DNA from: Thalassobellus sediminis
Lineage (GTDB): Bacteria; Bacteroidota; Bacteroidia; Flavobacteriales; Flavobacteriaceae
NCBI RefSeq assembly: GCF_044386045.1
Contig: NZ_JBISCD010000040.1
Span: 930,001-994,000, forward strand
DNA: 64,000 nt
Reading direction: 5' to 3'
Made by a program: the position numbers and the translations under genes. Below, in pieces: positions 7,547-15,342 of the stretch. Numbering within the stretch: position 1 is the first letter of the stretch; every line of letters starts with the position of its first letter. The notes under the pieces are model-generated. The model was not told the origin of the DNA, did not search any database, and saw only the letters and a program-made list of their open reading frames with translations.

Positions 7547-9955
7547 ATGAAGTTGTTTTTTGTTTTTTGTTTCTTTTTTGTTGTTATAACAGCACAAACT
7601 CAGAATATTAAGGTTCTTAGTAAAGATACTAATGAACCCATAATTGGAGTTGCCATCTATAATATAGATAAATCTAAAAGTGTGGTTACTAACTTTTTGG
7701 GAGAAGCCAATTTAGATAGTTTTTCAAATTCTGAAACAATTTATTTCAAACATCTTTCACATATATTAAAAAAAATCACAAAAAAAGAGTTAGGAATTTT
7801 AAACCGAGTGTATTTATATTCTAATACTCAAGGTCTCGAAGAAATTGTTATTTCGGCTTCAAAGTTTGAGCAAAATAAAAAAGATATTCCTCAAAAAATA
7901 GTAAGTATAAACCCAGAAAGCATTCAGTTTACAAATCCACAAACAAGTGCAGATTTACTTGAAACTACTGGGCAAGTTTATATTCAAAAAAGTCAGTTAG
8001 GAGGAGGAAGCCCTATGATTCGTGGATTTTCAACCAATAGATTATTAATTACTGTTGATGGTGTTAGAATGAATAATGCCATATTTAGAGGTGGTAATTT
8101 ACAAAACGTGATAGCTATCGATCCGTTTTCAATTCAATCTACCGAGGTTACATTAGGCTCCGGATCTGTTATTTACGGAAGTGATGCTGTTGGAGGTGTT
8201 ATGAGTTTTTATACTCAAAAACCAAAATTATCTTATACCGATTCATTATTATTTAAATCAAATACAATAGTAAGATATGCATCTGCTAGTGATGAAAAAA
8301 CAGGACATTTCGATTTTAATTTAGGATATAAAAAATGGGCATTTGTAACCAATGCGAGTTATACGAGTTTTGGCGACTTAAAAATGGGTAAGCATGGACC
8401 CGATGCATATTTAAGACCCGAATTTGTTTTGGCTACCAATACTGGGGATGTTATTATAAATAATAGCGATCCTTTAATTCAAAGGGAGACAGGCTATAAT
8501 CAACTTAATATGATGCAAAAGATACGATATGAATCTTCTGAAAATTTAAGTTTCGATTTAGGTTTATTTTATACTACAACGTCTAATGCACCAAGATACG
8601 ATCGTTTAATTCGTTATAAAAACGGTGTGTTACGATCTGCAGAATGGAATTATGGGCCACAAGAATGGTTTATGTCTAATTTACAGATTACTAAATTAAG
8701 TAGTCACTCAAATTTATACGATAAAATTAAAGCTACTTTAGCGTATCAAAACTTTCAAGAGAGTAGAAATGATCGTGATTTTCAATCAGATATTCGAAGT
8801 GTGAGGGAAGAAGCTGTTGATGCCTATTCTTTTAATTTAGATTTTGAAAAAACACTAAGCTTTAAAACACAGTTTTTTTATGGGGTTGAGTATGTATATA
8901 ATAAAATTATGTCTCATGGCAATGAAGAAAATATTGCAACTCATATAATAACTCCAACAGTTTCAAGGTATCCTAATGGCGCCAGTTGGCAATCGGCAGC
9001 AGTTTATTCTAGTATTAAATACAAACCAAACTCTAAATTTGTATTTCAATCTGGTTTGCGTTTTAATCATGTTATTTCTAAAGCCGATTTTAGCGAAAAT
9101 AATGTGTATTTAAACTTGCCTTTTAATGCTTCAAAAAATGAAGCAGGAGCGCTTACAGGAACAGCAGGAATAAGTTGGTCGCCAAATAATATTATGCAAT
9201 GGAAATTAAATGCATCATCTGCTTTTAGAGCTCCAAATATTGATGATATAGGAAAGGTGTTTGATTCTGAACCAGGTTCTGTAGTAGTGCCTAATGAAAC
9301 ATTAAGGCCAGAGTATGCCTATGGAGGAGAAGTAGGGTTGAAATTGAATTTTAACCAAAAACTAATTCTAGATATGAGTACGTACTATACTTATTTAGAT
9401 AATGCTTTAGTACGAAGGAATTATAATTTAAATGGCGATACAGAAATTATTTATGATGGCGAATTAAGTAATGTACAAGCTATACAAAATGCATCTAAAG
9501 CATGGATTTACGGCTTTGAAGTTGGTTTGAAAATGCCAATTACAAATACATTGAAATTAACATCGCAGTATAGTATTATTGGAGGTACAGAAGAAAATGA
9601 TGGTATTGAAGTTCCTATAAGGCATGTAGCTCCTTATTTTGGAAACACGCATCTAATTTGGATTAATAAAAGTTTAAAGTTTGATTTTTTTGCAAATTAT
9701 AATAATGAATTATCTTTTAGTCAATTAGCGCCCTCTGAAAAAGAAAAAGATTATATCTACGCCTTAGATGCTTACGGAAATCCATATAGTCCTTCTTGGT
9801 ATACGCTTAATTTAAGAACCCAATATCAATTAACTAATTCTACAATGTTAACTGTTAGTTTAGAAAACATAAGTAGCCAACGTTATAAAACCTATTCATC
9901 GGGTATTGCAGCTGCAGGAAGAAACTTTATTTTGTCTTTAAAATATACTTTATAA
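7547..9955 (+). CDS. TonB-dependent receptor, haem/haemoglobin-receptor-like
   Basis: An 802-residue outer-membrane receptor. A signal peptide (residues 1-18) is followed by a short CarboxypepD_reg-like domain (about 19-90), a TonB-box-like stretch LEEIVISASKFEQ, a plug domain with GGGSPMIRGFSTNRLLITVDG and GSGSVIYGSDAVGGV, and a 22-strand barrel. It ends in the aromatic motif FILSLKYTL. The plug sequence is like that of the haemoglobin/transferrin/lactoferrin-type receptors, which import haem or iron complexes using TonB energy. The ligand is inferred from the plug only; no haem-handling gene is adjacent. It follows recO at 3 bases, an odd position for a nutrient receptor, and probably shares the porZ-recO transcript. 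Confidence 0.85.
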   Translation: MKLFFVFCFFFVVITAQTQNIKVLSKDTNEPIIGVAIYNIDKSKSVVTNFLGEANLDSFSNSETIYFKHLSHILKKITKKELGILNRVYLYSNTQGLEEIVISASKFEQNKKDIPQKIVSINPESIQFTNPQTSADLLETTGQVYIQKSQLGGGSPMIRGFSTNRLLITVDGVRMNNAIFRGGNLQNVIAIDPFSIQSTEVTLGSGSVIYGSDAVGGVMSFYTQKPKLSYTDSLLFKSNTIVRYASASDEKTGHFDFNLGYKKWAFVTNASYTSFGDLKMGKHGPDAYLRPEFVLATNTGDVIINNSDPLIQRETGYNQLNMMQKIRYESSENLSFDLGLFYTTTSNAPRYDRLIRYKNGVLRSAEWNYGPQEWFMSNLQITKLSSHSNLYDKIKATLAYQNFQESRNDRDFQSDIRSVREEAVDAYSFNLDFEKTLSFKTQFFYGVEYVYNKIMSHGNEENIATHIITPTVSRYPNGASWQSAAVYSSIKYKPNSKFVFQSGLRFNHVISKADFSENNVYLNLPFNASKNEAGALTGTAGISWSPNNIMQWKLNASSAFRAPNIDDIGKVFDSEPGSVVVPNETLRPEYAYGGEVGLKLNFNQKLILDMSTYYTYLDNALVRRNYNLNGDTEIIYDGELSNVQAIQNASKAWIYGFEVGLKMPITNTLKLTSQYSIIGGTEENDGIEVPIRHVAPYFGNTHLIWINKSLKFDFFANYNNELSFSQLAPSEKEKDYIYALDAYGNPYSPSWYTLNLRTQYQLTNSTMLTVSLENISSQRYKTYSSGIAAAGRNFILSLKYTL

Positions 9956-9957
9956 GT

Positions 9958-10004
9958 TTATTGTAACGTAGCTCTTTATTTATATTTAATAAAGTTTACA
10001 ATAA
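9958..10004 (+). terminator. Nested hairpin after the TBDR gene
   Basis: Two nested inverted repeats: outer arms TTATTGTAA / TTACAATAA (9958-9966 and 9996-10004), inner arms CTTTATT / AATAAAG (9974-9980 and 9988-9994), with a 7-base bulge on the left side. It starts two bases after the stop codon and is followed by an A-rich tract, not T's. It is a good hairpin but an atypical terminator, and may serve as a 3'-end stabiliser. Confidence 0.4.
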
Positions 10005-10069
10005 TAAAAAAGCACTTTGGTTTTATCTAGAGGACTTTTTATTCTATAAAGAATTGCTTTGTTAAGCTA

Positions 10070-12571
10070 TTAATTTTTAATACTTTTTTTAGTAATAATA
10101 GCACCGTTAGATAATTCTACTTTAGCAATATAAATAGCGTTCTTTAGGTTTGAAAGCTTGTAAGTTTCAGAACTCTTATCGCCTTTTAAGTTATAAAGTT
10201 GTCTGCCTAATAAATTAAAAATACGAATTGTTTTAATATTTAAGTTATTTGAAGTACTAAATTGAACATGATCATTATTTAGCTGAACAATTTTAAGCTG
10301 TTTAGTATCTAAAATATTGTCTTCGGTAGATAATGCTTCAGCAGTAAAACCAATTTTAAAACGTTCGTTATACTCACCTACTTCTGATGTAAATGAATAA
10401 TCACAAACTTTTAAATCATGTGTTTTGTTTAATAAATTGTCTTTTAAATAAATGTGATTGCTATTTAAAAAGTCACCTTCAAATTGAGAAATAGATAGTT
10501 TGTAAAGTGTTGCAACATTAATGTTGGTACTAAATCCAAGTTTTATTATTTCGTTTTCATTTAAACTATTTGTAGCTTTACCTTGGATAGCAAACTTTTT
10601 ATTTGAGCCATCAATAGTTGTATATAATATAGCTGATGTCGCTGTAGATATGCTTTTTTGAGCATCAAAATAAGATCCGTCATTATCATTGGTAGCTCCA
10701 TTTACATAGCCTACTAGTGTTTGGTTGAATACACCGTTATCGGATGTTAAGTTAACCCATAGTTTATTGCTATTTGGTGTAAATGTTTTAGATTTTGTGA
10801 TTGAATGTTTGAAAAACTGACTGTTATCTGTTGTACCATTTGTTCGCATTGCATTATTAAAAGTAACTATGCCTTGAGAAATTGTATGTCCATCACTATT
10901 AACACTTGACGAAACAGGAGTTGCTGAGTCAGACATTGAAATGAAAAAACCTTGACCAGAAGGAATAAACCTACTAGGTGTTGAGCCATCACCACCAGCA
11001 TTTTGTCCTACTCCATTTATGATTGCATAGTCAGATGCTGAAAAATTAAAATCTTCATTTCCATTAACTGTAGCAGAAGGAGCTGTGTTTTGAGACCACA
11101 AATAAATGGCTCCATCTGTATAAGCTGCTCCGTTAATATCTGTTCCATTAATGTCTTGAGAAATATTATTATTGGCTGCTAAAAACAAATCAGCATCAAT
11201 AGCAGAAGGATATGGGTTGCCAATTAAATTAAAATTGATATCATTTGTTTCAAAGTCATTTCTATATATAGGAGTTGTAATTATACCGTTATTAAACGTT
11301 CCATTAAAAGTGTAATCAAATTGGTATGGAGGAGAACTCATTGGTGGACCAGTGAAAAAGTCTTCTGAGTGCGTTGCAGCATATCCAACAGCAGGTTGCA
11401 TGACTGTAGCTCCATTTATTAATTGCCAATCATTACCATTATCATCTATACCGTCTTGTCCGGCAACAGTTGCATTATTGTTTCCGGTTTCAGCTTCAGA
11501 ATCTAAGAAGTTTTGTGCATTATAGATAAAGCGTCTTGAAACTTCAGATTCAAATAATCCTTGGCCAATAGTTTCACCAGAAACTGGTGAGCTCCAATAG
11601 GTATATTCATACCAATTATTTAATTCAGATGTAGTTTTAACGACACTAATAGCTCCATTATTTGTTATAACACCCAAATCATTATTTTGAATAAAAGCAC
11701 CATAAGCTTGAACGGTTATTTCTCCACCAGCATCAACAGTTAAATCATTTTGTACTTCAACATAGTCATTATTGGCTATGTTTAATGTAGCACCATTACT
11801 TATGTTTAAGTTACAAGCACTAAAACTACCTCCATTTGTAGTGGTATTATAATTTGAAAGCAGAGTTACTTCTGTATCTAAAAGTAGTCCAGGACCAGTG
11901 CCATTACTCCATGATCCATTCCATGTTATTGCAGAGGAGCAAGGAGGAGTAATAGTTACTACGCCATCTAAACTAAGATCATTTCCTGCCAATCTTCCAA
12001 TGGCAAATGTTCCAGTGCCACTATTTGCTCCCCAACCATAAAGTCTAAAGCTAATAGTTGTACCAGAAACAACATTTTGTAAAGCAAGGATAGTTGATAG
12101 ATTAATTTGTGTTTGATTTGTACCATTTCCTGAATTTACAGTATAAGAAAATGGAGTTCCAATATCAGTAAAGTTAATGCCATCTGTACTATAACGCCAA
12201 ATAAAAGAATCTGGTCCAGTATTAGATCTTCTAAAAGTAGCATCAAGTGTACTTAATGATACTTGATAACCACTAGATGTTGAAACTTGAAATTGTAAAT
12301 AATCGTTATTAGTAATTGCATCTGCTTGTGTGCCTGAAGCAGTAAAGCCAACAGAAGAAAATGTATTATTTTGAATATGTGGGGTTAAACCACTACCACG
12401 ACTTAATGCGGATGAGTTTAAATTAGCGTCATTTGTAGTTGCATTAACAGTTGGCTCATTTCCTATATTAGTGTCCATTTCCCATGCAACAATTTGTCCA
12501 AACCCAAAACTAACAATAGATATAAATGAAATTAAAAAAGAAATGGTTTTTAAATGGGTGATTTTACTCAT
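10070..12571 (-). CDS. Secreted multi-domain protein with T9SS type A sorting domain
   Basis: An 833-residue protein with an N-terminal signal peptide (core ISFLISFISIVSFGFG). A jelly-roll-like region follows (about 28-210) and contains the phrase WRYSTDGINFTDIG, common in secreted flavobacterial adhesins or enzymes. Next comes a short parallel-beta-like stretch (about 215-310) with NLNISNGATLNIANNDYVEV, then a long Asn/Asp-rich region typical of T9SS adhesin-like cargo. The last ~75 residues form a type A sorting domain with IFNLLGRQLYNLKG and a terminal KKSIKN. It should cross the outer membrane through the T9SS and be surface-attached or released. No catalytic motif is recognisable. It is divergent from recX and has no evident operon partner. 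Confidence 0.8.
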   Translation of the reverse strand: MSKITHLKTISFLISFISIVSFGFGQIVAWEMDTNIGNEPTVNATTNDANLNSSALSRGSGLTPHIQNNTFSSVGFTASGTQADAITNNDYLQFQVSTSSGYQVSLSTLDATFRRSNTGPDSFIWRYSTDGINFTDIGTPFSYTVNSGNGTNQTQINLSTILALQNVVSGTTISFRLYGWGANSGTGTFAIGRLAGNDLSLDGVVTITPPCSSAITWNGSWSNGTGPGLLLDTEVTLLSNYNTTTNGGSFSACNLNISNGATLNIANNDYVEVQNDLTVDAGGEITVQAYGAFIQNNDLGVITNNGAISVVKTTSELNNWYEYTYWSSPVSGETIGQGLFESEVSRRFIYNAQNFLDSEAETGNNNATVAGQDGIDDNGNDWQLINGATVMQPAVGYAATHSEDFFTGPPMSSPPYQFDYTFNGTFNNGIITTPIYRNDFETNDINFNLIGNPYPSAIDADLFLAANNNISQDINGTDINGAAYTDGAIYLWSQNTAPSATVNGNEDFNFSASDYAIINGVGQNAGGDGSTPSRFIPSGQGFFISMSDSATPVSSSVNSDGHTISQGIVTFNNAMRTNGTTDNSQFFKHSITKSKTFTPNSNKLWVNLTSDNGVFNQTLVGYVNGATNDNDGSYFDAQKSISTATSAILYTTIDGSNKKFAIQGKATNSLNENEIIKLGFSTNINVATLYKLSISQFEGDFLNSNHIYLKDNLLNKTHDLKVCDYSFTSEVGEYNERFKIGFTAEALSTEDNILDTKQLKIVQLNNDHVQFSTSNNLNIKTIRIFNLLGRQLYNLKGDKSSETYKLSNLKNAIYIAKVELSNGAIITKKSIKN

Positions 12572-12642
12572 ATCTGTTAAGTTTTACAATCTAAAGATTT
12601 GGTTTTTATAAATTTTATTCTTTTTATTAATGAATCTATCGT

Positions 12643-12650
12643 TATTTTTG
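12643..12650 (+). promoter_or_regulatory. -7 element of recX, seven bases before ATG
   Basis: TATTTTTG is an exact TAnnTTTG match. Only seven bases separate it from the recX ATG, so transcription should begin within a few bases of the start codon and give a leaderless or nearly leaderless mRNA. Confidence 0.55.
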
Positions 12651-12657
12651 GCATGTT

Positions 12658-13131
12658 ATGCAAACAAAAAAAACATATACATTACAAGAAGCTACTAAAA
12701 AACTAGAGCATTATTGTGCGTATCAAGAACGTTGTCATCAAGAAGTAAGGCAAAAGCTAGAAGGTATGTATATGATACCTGAAGCTATAGATGTGATAAT
12801 AGTACATCTGTTAGAGCATAACTTTCTAAATGAAGAACGTTTTGCCAAAACATTTGTAAGCGGTAAGTTTAAAATTAAGGCTTGGGGCCGACGTCGATTA
12901 AATTTTGAATTAAAACAAAAAGGTGTAAGCAAATTTAATATAAATCAAGCACTTGCAACGATACCAGATGTTGATTACATCGGTTTTTTTAGTGATTTAG
13001 CCGAAAAAAGAGCGAATTTACTTAAAGAACCCAATGTTTATAAGAAAAGAAAAAAGTTTATTGACTATTTTTTATATCGTGGTTGGGAATCATATTTAGT
13101 GTATGAAAAGGCAAATGAACTTATAAAATAA
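12658..13131 (+). CDS. recX: Regulatory protein RecX
   Basis: A 157-residue RecX. The family's tandem three-helix repeats are visible: residues about 8-45 with YQERCHQEVRQKL, 46-95 with LLEHNFLNEERFAKTFV and KAWGRRRLNFELKQKGV, and a C-terminal repeat with FIDYFLYRGWESYLV. RecX binds RecA filaments and limits their growth or activity. There is no recA next door, unlike the recA-recX order of many Proteobacteria. Divergent transcription from the T9SS cargo gene leaves an 86-base gap holding an exact -7 element. Confidence 0.9.
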   Translation: MQTKKTYTLQEATKKLEHYCAYQERCHQEVRQKLEGMYMIPEAIDVIIVHLLEHNFLNEERFAKTFVSGKFKIKAWGRRRLNFELKQKGVSKFNINQALATIPDVDYIGFFSDLAEKRANLLKEPNVYKKRKKFIDYFLYRGWESYLVYEKANELIK

Positions 13132-13204
13132 ATCTTTGTAAATTAATTGGTATTAACCTAATTAACTTGTTAAATAGTAATCCGTTATTTTTTTAAGTAT
13201 GAGA

Positions 13205-13246
13205 AATAAAAAAGCGGAAAACAATAAATATTCCGCTTTTATTTAT
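13205..13246. terminator. Bidirectional terminator between recX and the barrel gene
   Basis: Arms AAAGCGGAA / TTCCGCTTT surround an 11-base loop and are flanked by an A-tract on the left and a T-tract on the right. It can end both the plus-strand recX transcript and the minus-strand barrel transcript. Confidence 0.85.
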
Positions 13247-13255
13247 AGATAGTTT

Positions 13256-13753
13256 TTATAAGCTAAAAACAGCCCCAAAGTTAAGTGTAAATTGGTTGTG
13301 TAATTTTTCAGCAGGAGTTAATATATCGCTATTGTATTTTGCGAGAGGCAAATTAAGCTCGGTAAAAATACCAAAACCTTCAGAAAAAAAGTATCTAGCT
13401 CCTAAGTGACCACCAAAATTTTTAAGACTTAAATTTAAGCCCGGATAAAGATCAAAATTTTCATCAGAACTAATAATATTTCCTAAGTTAGCATTAAAAC
13501 GTCCTTTAATATCAAAACGGTCTCCAAAGTCGGCATCAATTATGTCGTTTACACTTAAGGCATAAGTTGATGATACCCCGAAAGACATATTTGGACCAAC
13601 ACCAAAATCATAACTTATATTAATACCGGTAGCATTATTTTGAAAATTAGCACCAACTTGAAATTTATTATCGTTACTACCTGTAAATGCTTGTCCATTT
13701 ACAAATGATATGCTAAGAATAGCTAATACTAATACAATTACATTTTTTTTCAT
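13256..13753 (-). CDS. Small outer-membrane beta-barrel protein (DUF6646-like)
   Basis: A 165-residue protein with a signal peptide (core VIVLVLAILSISFV, cleavage after VNG before QAFTG). The mature region is a series of amphipathic strands: FQVGANFQN, GINISYDFGVG, MSFGVSSTYAL, GLNLSLKNFG, GHLGARYFF, GIFTELNLPL. It ends in FTLNFGAVFSL, whose terminal hydrophobic or aromatic residue suits recognition by the BAM complex. This suggests an 8-strand barrel in the outer membrane. The DUF6646 label is from memory of similar flavobacterial proteins. An exact -7 element lies 28 bases upstream. Function is unknown. Confidence 0.7.
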   Translation of the reverse strand: MKKNVIVLVLAILSISFVNGQAFTGSNDNKFQVGANFQNNATGINISYDFGVGPNMSFGVSSTYALSVNDIIDADFGDRFDIKGRFNANLGNIISSDENFDLYPGLNLSLKNFGGHLGARYFFSEGFGIFTELNLPLAKYNSDILTPAEKLHNQFTLNFGAVFSL

Positions 13754-13781
13754 GATTTGAGTTTTTAATTTTTTCAGTGCG

Positions 13782-13789
13782 CAAATATA
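13782..13789 (-). promoter_or_regulatory. -7 promoter element of the small barrel gene
   Basis: The minus strand reads TATATTTG, an exact TAnnTTTG, ending 28 bases before the ATG at 13753. Confidence 0.55.
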
Positions 13790-13893
13790 TTATAAGTTTT
13801 ATTAATGCTGCTTTTGTTTTAAATAAACATTTAGTTTAAGACCCGTATTTTTTTACAAGTCACATATAATATTGTAATTAAGAGAGGGGTTTG

Positions 13894-14754
13894 TTAAAGG
13901 TTATTATGTGTTCTAACAATGGCTTGTTTATTTTTCCAATCAATCCATTCTTGCCCTTTTATACGGCGCATTATATTGTCAAAATTTCGCATTATAACTA
14001 AGTTGTAAACAGCTTTACTAAAGTTTTTTGGATTTCTAGCAATGGCACGTAAACTCATAGAGAACCCTGGGGTTATATAGCGCATATAATGCCAATAACC
14101 TTCTGGCATATACAAAATTTCGCCATGATTAAGTTCGGTTTTATAGCCTTGAGCTTTTTTTAACATGGGCCATTTTTTTAAATCTGGGTTGTTAAAATCG
14201 ATGTCTTCCCTTGTGATTAATGAATGTGGAATTTTATATAAAAAATTATTTTGTTTTTGATCAAATAAAATCACTTGTTTTTTGCCTTCAAAATGAAAAT
14301 GAAAAATATTAGCTAAATCAATATCATAATGCATAAAGGTGTGCGAATCTTTTCCTCCAAAAAATAACATAGGAATGCCTTTCATGAGGCGTAAACCAAA
14401 ATCTGGAAAGCTGAAATCTTTTTGTAGTTGAGGTATTTCCTTAATAGCGTTCCATAAAAAGATGCGGTATTTAGTAGGCTCTTTTTTTAGTAAATCAATA
14501 TAATCGCCTAGTTTCATTTTGGCATGAGGCTCATTAAAACCATCTTTATAATCTACAGGTCTGTCATCATAAAGAGGAATGGTAATGTTGCCACCAATAG
14601 CTTTCATATAGTCTAAATTCCATTTGCTATAAGCTGGCCAATGATTTATAAAACGCTCAATAACTACTGGTTTTTGAGGTTTAAAATAGTGTTTTAAAAA
14701 GTCCTCTTTGGTAATGGTTTTTACTCGAGGAATGTCTTGTAAATTTAACGACAA
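13894..14754 (-). CDS. Cupin-like JmjC-type Fe(II)/2-oxoglutarate oxygenase
   Basis: A 286-residue protein of the cupin_8/JmjC family of non-haem iron dioxygenases, usually hydroxylases of proteins or small molecules. A typical N-terminal segment KPVVIERFINHWPAYSKW (about 29-45) precedes the double-stranded beta-helix. The metal triad is visible as His142 and Asp144 (THFMHYD-like HTFMHYDID) and His222 (PEGYWHYM). KKQVILFDQ lies on the strand that usually carries the 2-oxoglutarate-binding lysine. The whole core is intact, so activity is likely. It has its own exact -7 element and no operon partner. The substrate is unknown; bacterial relatives include ribosomal-protein hydroxylases, but their defining features cannot be confirmed here. 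Confidence 0.8.
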   Translation of the reverse strand: MSLNLQDIPRVKTITKEDFLKHYFKPQKPVVIERFINHWPAYSKWNLDYMKAIGGNITIPLYDDRPVDYKDGFNEPHAKMKLGDYIDLLKKEPTKYRIFLWNAIKEIPQLQKDFSFPDFGLRLMKGIPMLFFGGKDSHTFMHYDIDLANIFHFHFEGKKQVILFDQKQNNFLYKIPHSLITREDIDFNNPDLKKWPMLKKAQGYKTELNHGEILYMPEGYWHYMRYITPGFSMSLRAIARNPKNFSKAVYNLVIMRNFDNIMRRIKGQEWIDWKNKQAIVRTHNNL

Positions 14755-14775
14755 TACTTAATAAGTTTAGATTTG

Positions 14776-14783
14776 CAAAGTTA
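14776..14783 (-). promoter_or_regulatory. -7 promoter element of the cupin gene
   Basis: The minus strand reads TAACTTTG, an exact TAnnTTTG, ending 21 bases before the ATG at 14754. Confidence 0.55.
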
Positions 14784-14855
14784 AGAAAACCTTACTTAAT
14801 TTAAAATAGTATTTGGGTGTTACTATAAAAGACGGACTTATTCTTAGTAAATAAG

Positions 14856-15338
14856 TTACAGCCATTTAGATGCTCGTTCTGTGGCATCTAAAACATTAAT
14901 ACTAAGTACTTGTGCTATATATTTTGCATTTTTAAAAGCATCATTTAAGTCTTCGGTTCTATATGCTTCAATTTTCTGATTTCTATTGTAAAATAAATTT
15001 AATAGATAAACTTGATTTGAAAAGTTAGCAGAAGCCCCCATAGCTTGAACTCGTTTGTTTTCTTTGGTTTTAAAAACCGAAACATATTCAATATTTGGTA
15101 AGTCTTTCCATATACCTATATTAATTCCCATAATAGAATAAATTTCTCGGTACTTTTTTGATGCTAAATCTATTTCAGAGCCTTCTCTTAGCATAAGAAA
15201 AACACCAATTCCAGATAAAACTAAACTAAAAATATTATTGGTTATTGCCCCAAAAACACCAAGAAGAAACAATACAACACCAAAAATAAGCTTCGATGTA
15301 GGAACTTTTCTTAGGTGTTGTAGCGTTGTATTATTCAT
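14856..15338 (-). CDS. Small membrane protein of the flotillin operon
   Basis: A 160-residue protein I do not recognise as a named family. Two adjacent hydrophobic segments (about residues 16-34 and 36-52) are followed by a soluble, strand-rich domain of about 100 residues. The fold order resembles bacterial PH-like or YcxB-type membrane domains, but no signature residue proves it. The gene begins four bases after the flotillin stop codon and is the last gene of the NfeD-flotillin operon. It probably acts with the flotillin scaffold at the inner membrane. Confidence 0.7.
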   Translation of the reverse strand: MNNTTLQHLRKVPTSKLIFGVVLFLLGVFGAITNNIFSLVLSGIGVFLMLREGSEIDLASKKYREIYSIMGINIGIWKDLPNIEYVSVFKTKENKRVQAMGASANFSNQVYLLNLFYNRNQKIEAYRTEDLNDAFKNAKYIAQVLSINVLDATERASKWL

Positions 15339-15342
15339 TTAA

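Noticed and set aside
10009..10060. Terminator for the 833-residue T9SS protein
   Set aside because: An A-rich/T-rich pair (AAAAAG and CTTTTT) is present but the inner bases do not pair, so I could not support a stable stem.
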